Positions 62,015-64,000 of a stretch of DNA of 64,000 nucleotides are shown piece after piece. Position numbers and translations under genes: made by a program. The notes under the pieces were generated by a model that had not been told where the DNA came from, ran no database searches, and saw only the letters and a program-made list of their open reading frames with translations. This stretch comes from JBKDZP01 sp047971315 (GTDB taxonomy: Bacteria > Bacillota_I > Bacilli_A > RF39 > UBA660): the NCBI GenBank assembly GCA_047971315.1, contig JBKDZP010000007.1, forward strand, positions 1-64,000. Reading direction: 5' to 3'. Numbering within the stretch: position 1 is the stretch's first letter; each line of letters opens with the position of its first letter.

Positions 62015-63103
62015 ATGATAAATGAAATTAAAACATTTGAAGACAGAAAAGCTGAATTAGTAAAAAAAGGAAAAGAAAAAGGAACTATTTCTTATGAAGA
62101 TTTAGCAAATTCGCTAAAAGGTTTAGACTTAGATGCAGATGCATTAGATGAATTATATAATTTATTTAGTGAAAATGATATTAAAATAGTATCTGAAGAA
62201 GAATCAGATGCTAGTGGAAATGGATTCGCTATTGATAAATTACTTTTAGATGATAATACATTAACTAAAGATTTAACAATTAACGATCCTGTGCGAATGT
62301 ATCTAAAAGAAATTGGACAAATTAAATTATTATCGATGGATGAAGAATTAGAATTAGCAGATAGAATAATTGCTGGAGACCCAGTTGCAAAATCAATATT
62401 AGCAGAAGCTAATTTAAGACTAGTTGTTAGTATTGCTAAAAGATATGTTGGAAGAGGAATGTTATTTTTAGATTTAATTCAAGAAGGTAATATTGGACTA
62501 ATGAAAGCAGTTGATAAATTTGATGTCACAAAAGGATATAAATTTTCAACATATGCAACATGGTGGATTAGACAAGCAATAACTAGAGCTATAGCAGATC
62601 AAGCTAGAACTATTCGTGTTCCAGTTCATATGGTAGAAACAATTAATAAATTAGCTCGTATTCAAAGACAACTTACACTAGAATTGAATCGTGAACCAAA
62701 TGAAGCTGAATTAGCAGAAAAAATGGGTCTTCCAGTAGAAAAAATTAGAGATATTTATAAAATTAGTCAGGATCCAGTTAGTTTAGAAACTCCAATTGGT
62801 GAAGAAGATGATTCACATTTAGGGGATTTTATTAAAGATGAGAGAAATGTTAGCCCTGAAGAATATGCCACTAATGAAATGCTTAAAGATGAAATATCAC
62901 AAGTATTACTTACTTTAACCGAAAGAGAAGAAAAAGTAATTAGACTTAGATTTGGACTAGAAGATGGTAAATCAAGAACTTTAGAAGAAGTAGGGCAAAT
63001 GTTTGGAGTAACTAGAGAAAGAATTAGACAAATTGAAGCAAAAGCGTTGAGAAAACTAAAACATCCATCAAGATCACGTAAACTAAAAGATTATATGGGT
63101 TAA
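62015..63103 (+). CDS. rpoD: Primary sigma factor RpoD/SigA
   Basis: 362 aa. Region 1.1-like N-terminus, 1.2 (DPVRMYLKEIGQIKLLSMDEELELA), 2 (NLRLVVSIAKRYVGRGMLFLDLIQEGNIGL, YKFSTYATWWIRQAITRAIADQARTIRVPVHM), 3, and 4 (LRFGLEDGKSRTLEEVGQMF, VTRERIRQIEAKALRKLKHP). The long 1.1/non-conserved segments are short, as in Firmicutes. Four nt after dnaG. Confidence 0.98.
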   Translation: MINEIKTFEDRKAELVKKGKEKGTISYEDLANSLKGLDLDADALDELYNLFSENDIKIVSEEESDASGNGFAIDKLLLDDNTLTKDLTINDPVRMYLKEIGQIKLLSMDEELELADRIIAGDPVAKSILAEANLRLVVSIAKRYVGRGMLFLDLIQEGNIGLMKAVDKFDVTKGYKFSTYATWWIRQAITRAIADQARTIRVPVHMVETINKLARIQRQLTLELNREPNEAELAEKMGLPVEKIRDIYKISQDPVSLETPIGEEDDSHLGDFIKDERNVSPEEYATNEMLKDEISQVLLTLTEREEKVIRLRFGLEDGKSRTLEEVGQMFGVTRERIRQIEAKALRKLKHPSRSRKLKDYMG

Positions 63104-63105
63104 AA

Positions 63106-63771
63106 ATGGAATTACCCGTAAGATTAAAACAAATTGCTTCATTAATTAAAAATGAAACTAATGTAATTGATATTGGTTGTGATCATGGATTATTGGATAT
63201 TTATTTAACAAACTATAAAAATTGTAAATGCATCGCAAGTGACATAAATGAAAATGCTTTATCAAACGCTAAAAAGAATATATTAAAATATAAATTGAAT
63301 GATAAAATAGAAACAATAGTTAGTGATGGATTTGAAAATATTGAAATAAATTATTTAAGTACTGCAATAATATCTGGAATGGGTACATTAACAATTTTAG
63401 ATATATTAAAAAAAGCAAATTTAACAAACATTGAAAATTTAATAATTCAAGCTAATAATAATTTAGAAACACTAAGAAAAGAGATTAGTAAAATTGGTTT
63501 TTATATTAAAGATGAAATAGTAGTATGTGATCGTAACATTTATTATGTAATAATCAACTTAGAAAAAGGAAATAAAAAATATAATTTAATTGATTATATT
63601 TTAGGACCTAAACTAAAATTAAAAAAAGATAAAATAACAATAAATTATTATATTAATTTGATAAAAAAAAATAATGATATAATAAAAAAAATACCAATAA
63701 ATTATATATTTAAAAAATTATATCTAAAATGGATAAATAGAATTATTAAAAAAACTATTAATTACAAATAG
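63106..63771 (+). CDS. trmK: tRNA (adenine-22-N1)-methyltransferase TrmK
   Basis: 221 aa. Rossmann methyltransferase: LPVRLKQIASLI, SAM motif VIDIGCDHGLLDIYL, SDINENALSNAKKNI, AIISGMGTLTILDIL, LIIQANNN. Two nt after rpoD, its usual partner in Firmicutes. The C-terminal coiled part is Lys/Asn rich. Confidence 0.92.
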   Translation: MELPVRLKQIASLIKNETNVIDIGCDHGLLDIYLTNYKNCKCIASDINENALSNAKKNILKYKLNDKIETIVSDGFENIEINYLSTAIISGMGTLTILDILKKANLTNIENLIIQANNNLETLRKEISKIGFYIKDEIVVCDRNIYYVIINLEKGNKKYNLIDYILGPKLKLKKDKITINYYINLIKKNNDIIKKIPINYIFKKLYLKWINRIIKKTINYK

Positions 63772-63778
63772 TTTTTTT
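63748..63778. terminator. Terminator between trmK and convergent gene
   Basis: AAAAAAACTAT/ATAGTTTTTTT stem with 9-nt loop; overlaps both stop codons and can serve both directions. Confidence 0.7.
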
Positions 63779-64000
63779 ATATAAAAAATGTTGGTCCGTC
63801 ACTTATAAATTTTTCATTATTAATTATATTTTCAACATTAGAATTATTTTTTGATGTAGAAGAGGTTTTAAAACTAGAATTTACTTTATTATTAGGCTCA
63901 ACTCTTTTAAATTCATTCATAACTTTAAACATTGTTTTCGCATTTTTTATAGTAGGTGATATTTGTCTTGCTAAAGGAATTGCTTGATTTGCAAATCCAA
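63777..64000 (-). CDS. YqfQ-like putative spore protein, C-terminal part
   Basis: Partial: the frame runs into the window from beyond base 64000 and ends at 63777. Visible text: GFANQAIPLARQISPTIKNA, MFKVMNEFKRVEPNN, a Ser/Asn-rich linker and the end SDGPTFFI. The order of a 'Q...SP.IKN..TMFK' helix, a low-complexity linker and a short hydrophobic P-x-F/Y-I end resembles YqfQ/VrrA coat-associated proteins, whose gene lies close to sigA and trmK in Bacillus. Similarity is modest. Confidence 0.5.
   Translation of the reverse strand, partial: GFANQAIPLARQISPTIKNAKTMFKVMNEFKRVEPNNKVNSSFKTSSTSKNNSNVENIINNEKFISDGPTFFI

Noticed and set aside
1..64000. tRNA, rRNA and CRISPR arrays
   Set aside because: No GC-rich rRNA blocks, no tRNA-like cloverleaf with a T-loop and no regularly spaced repeats were seen.

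Overview
The window is a very AT-rich chromosome segment from a Firmicute of the Bacilli side. Almost every recognisable gene is housekeeping and lies on the + strand. The gene orders ylbD-ylbE-rsmD, spoIIGA-sigE, hrcA-grpE-dnaK, dnaG-rpoD-trmK and ymfF-ymfH are Bacilli-type. The base composition, short intergenic spaces, a short SUF operon and several decaying genes suggest a host-associated lineage such as the uncultured gut Bacilli (RF39/Erysipelotrichia-like); this placement is inference. Endospore genes are present (SpoIIGA protease, Sigma-E, SpoIVB, YlbD, a SirA-like protein and the tail of a YqfQ-like protein), so the ancestor sporulated and this organism may still do so. The genetic code is standard: TGG encodes Trp and TGA ends conserved genes.

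Layout. 1-1.1 kb: the 3' end of a surface protein whose last ~40 codons switch to GC-rich NNC codons, the mark of a diversity-generating retroelement (DGR) variable region. A hairpin and a compact multi-helix structured stretch follow it. 1.1-7.3 kb: uncharacterised genes plus a decay zone, with a serine hydrolase carrying an in-frame TAG, a peptidase C26 gene with a TGA and a frameshift, and a YigZ gene with one in-frame TAA. 7.4-17 kb: uvrC, deoD, an M16 peptidase pair, a pilin, rimM-trmD and rplS. 17-25 kb: signal peptidase, rpsO-pnp, a HIT protein and a minimal SUF operon (sufC, one short SufB/D, sufS). 25-29 kb: the ylb genes, rsmD and a bacteriocin locus made of a peptidase-containing ABC exporter with an apparent ATT start, two double-glycine-leader peptides and a 16-residue peptide. 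29-38 kb: rpsU, yqeY, spoIIGA-sigE, and the CIRCE-controlled hrcA-grpE-dnaK-pepF-dnaJ group. 38-39 kb: gene remnants. 39-48.5 kb: miaB, mutL, two zinc-ribbon membrane proteins, an RNase J2-type protein lacking metal ligands, and a degenerate ABC exporter. 48.5-57 kb: rpsB (with a structured leader and a long C-terminal fusion), tsf, frr, nusB, xseAB, spoIVB, cdsA and rseP. 56-64 kb: comEA-comEC, a membrane protein, dnaG-rpoD-trmK and a YqfQ-like tail.

The genes form short co-oriented operons separated by simple rho-independent terminators. Points most worth following are the DGR target with its adjacent structured element, the bacteriocin locus, the S2 fusion, the minimal SUF set, and repeated single-lesion pseudogenes.
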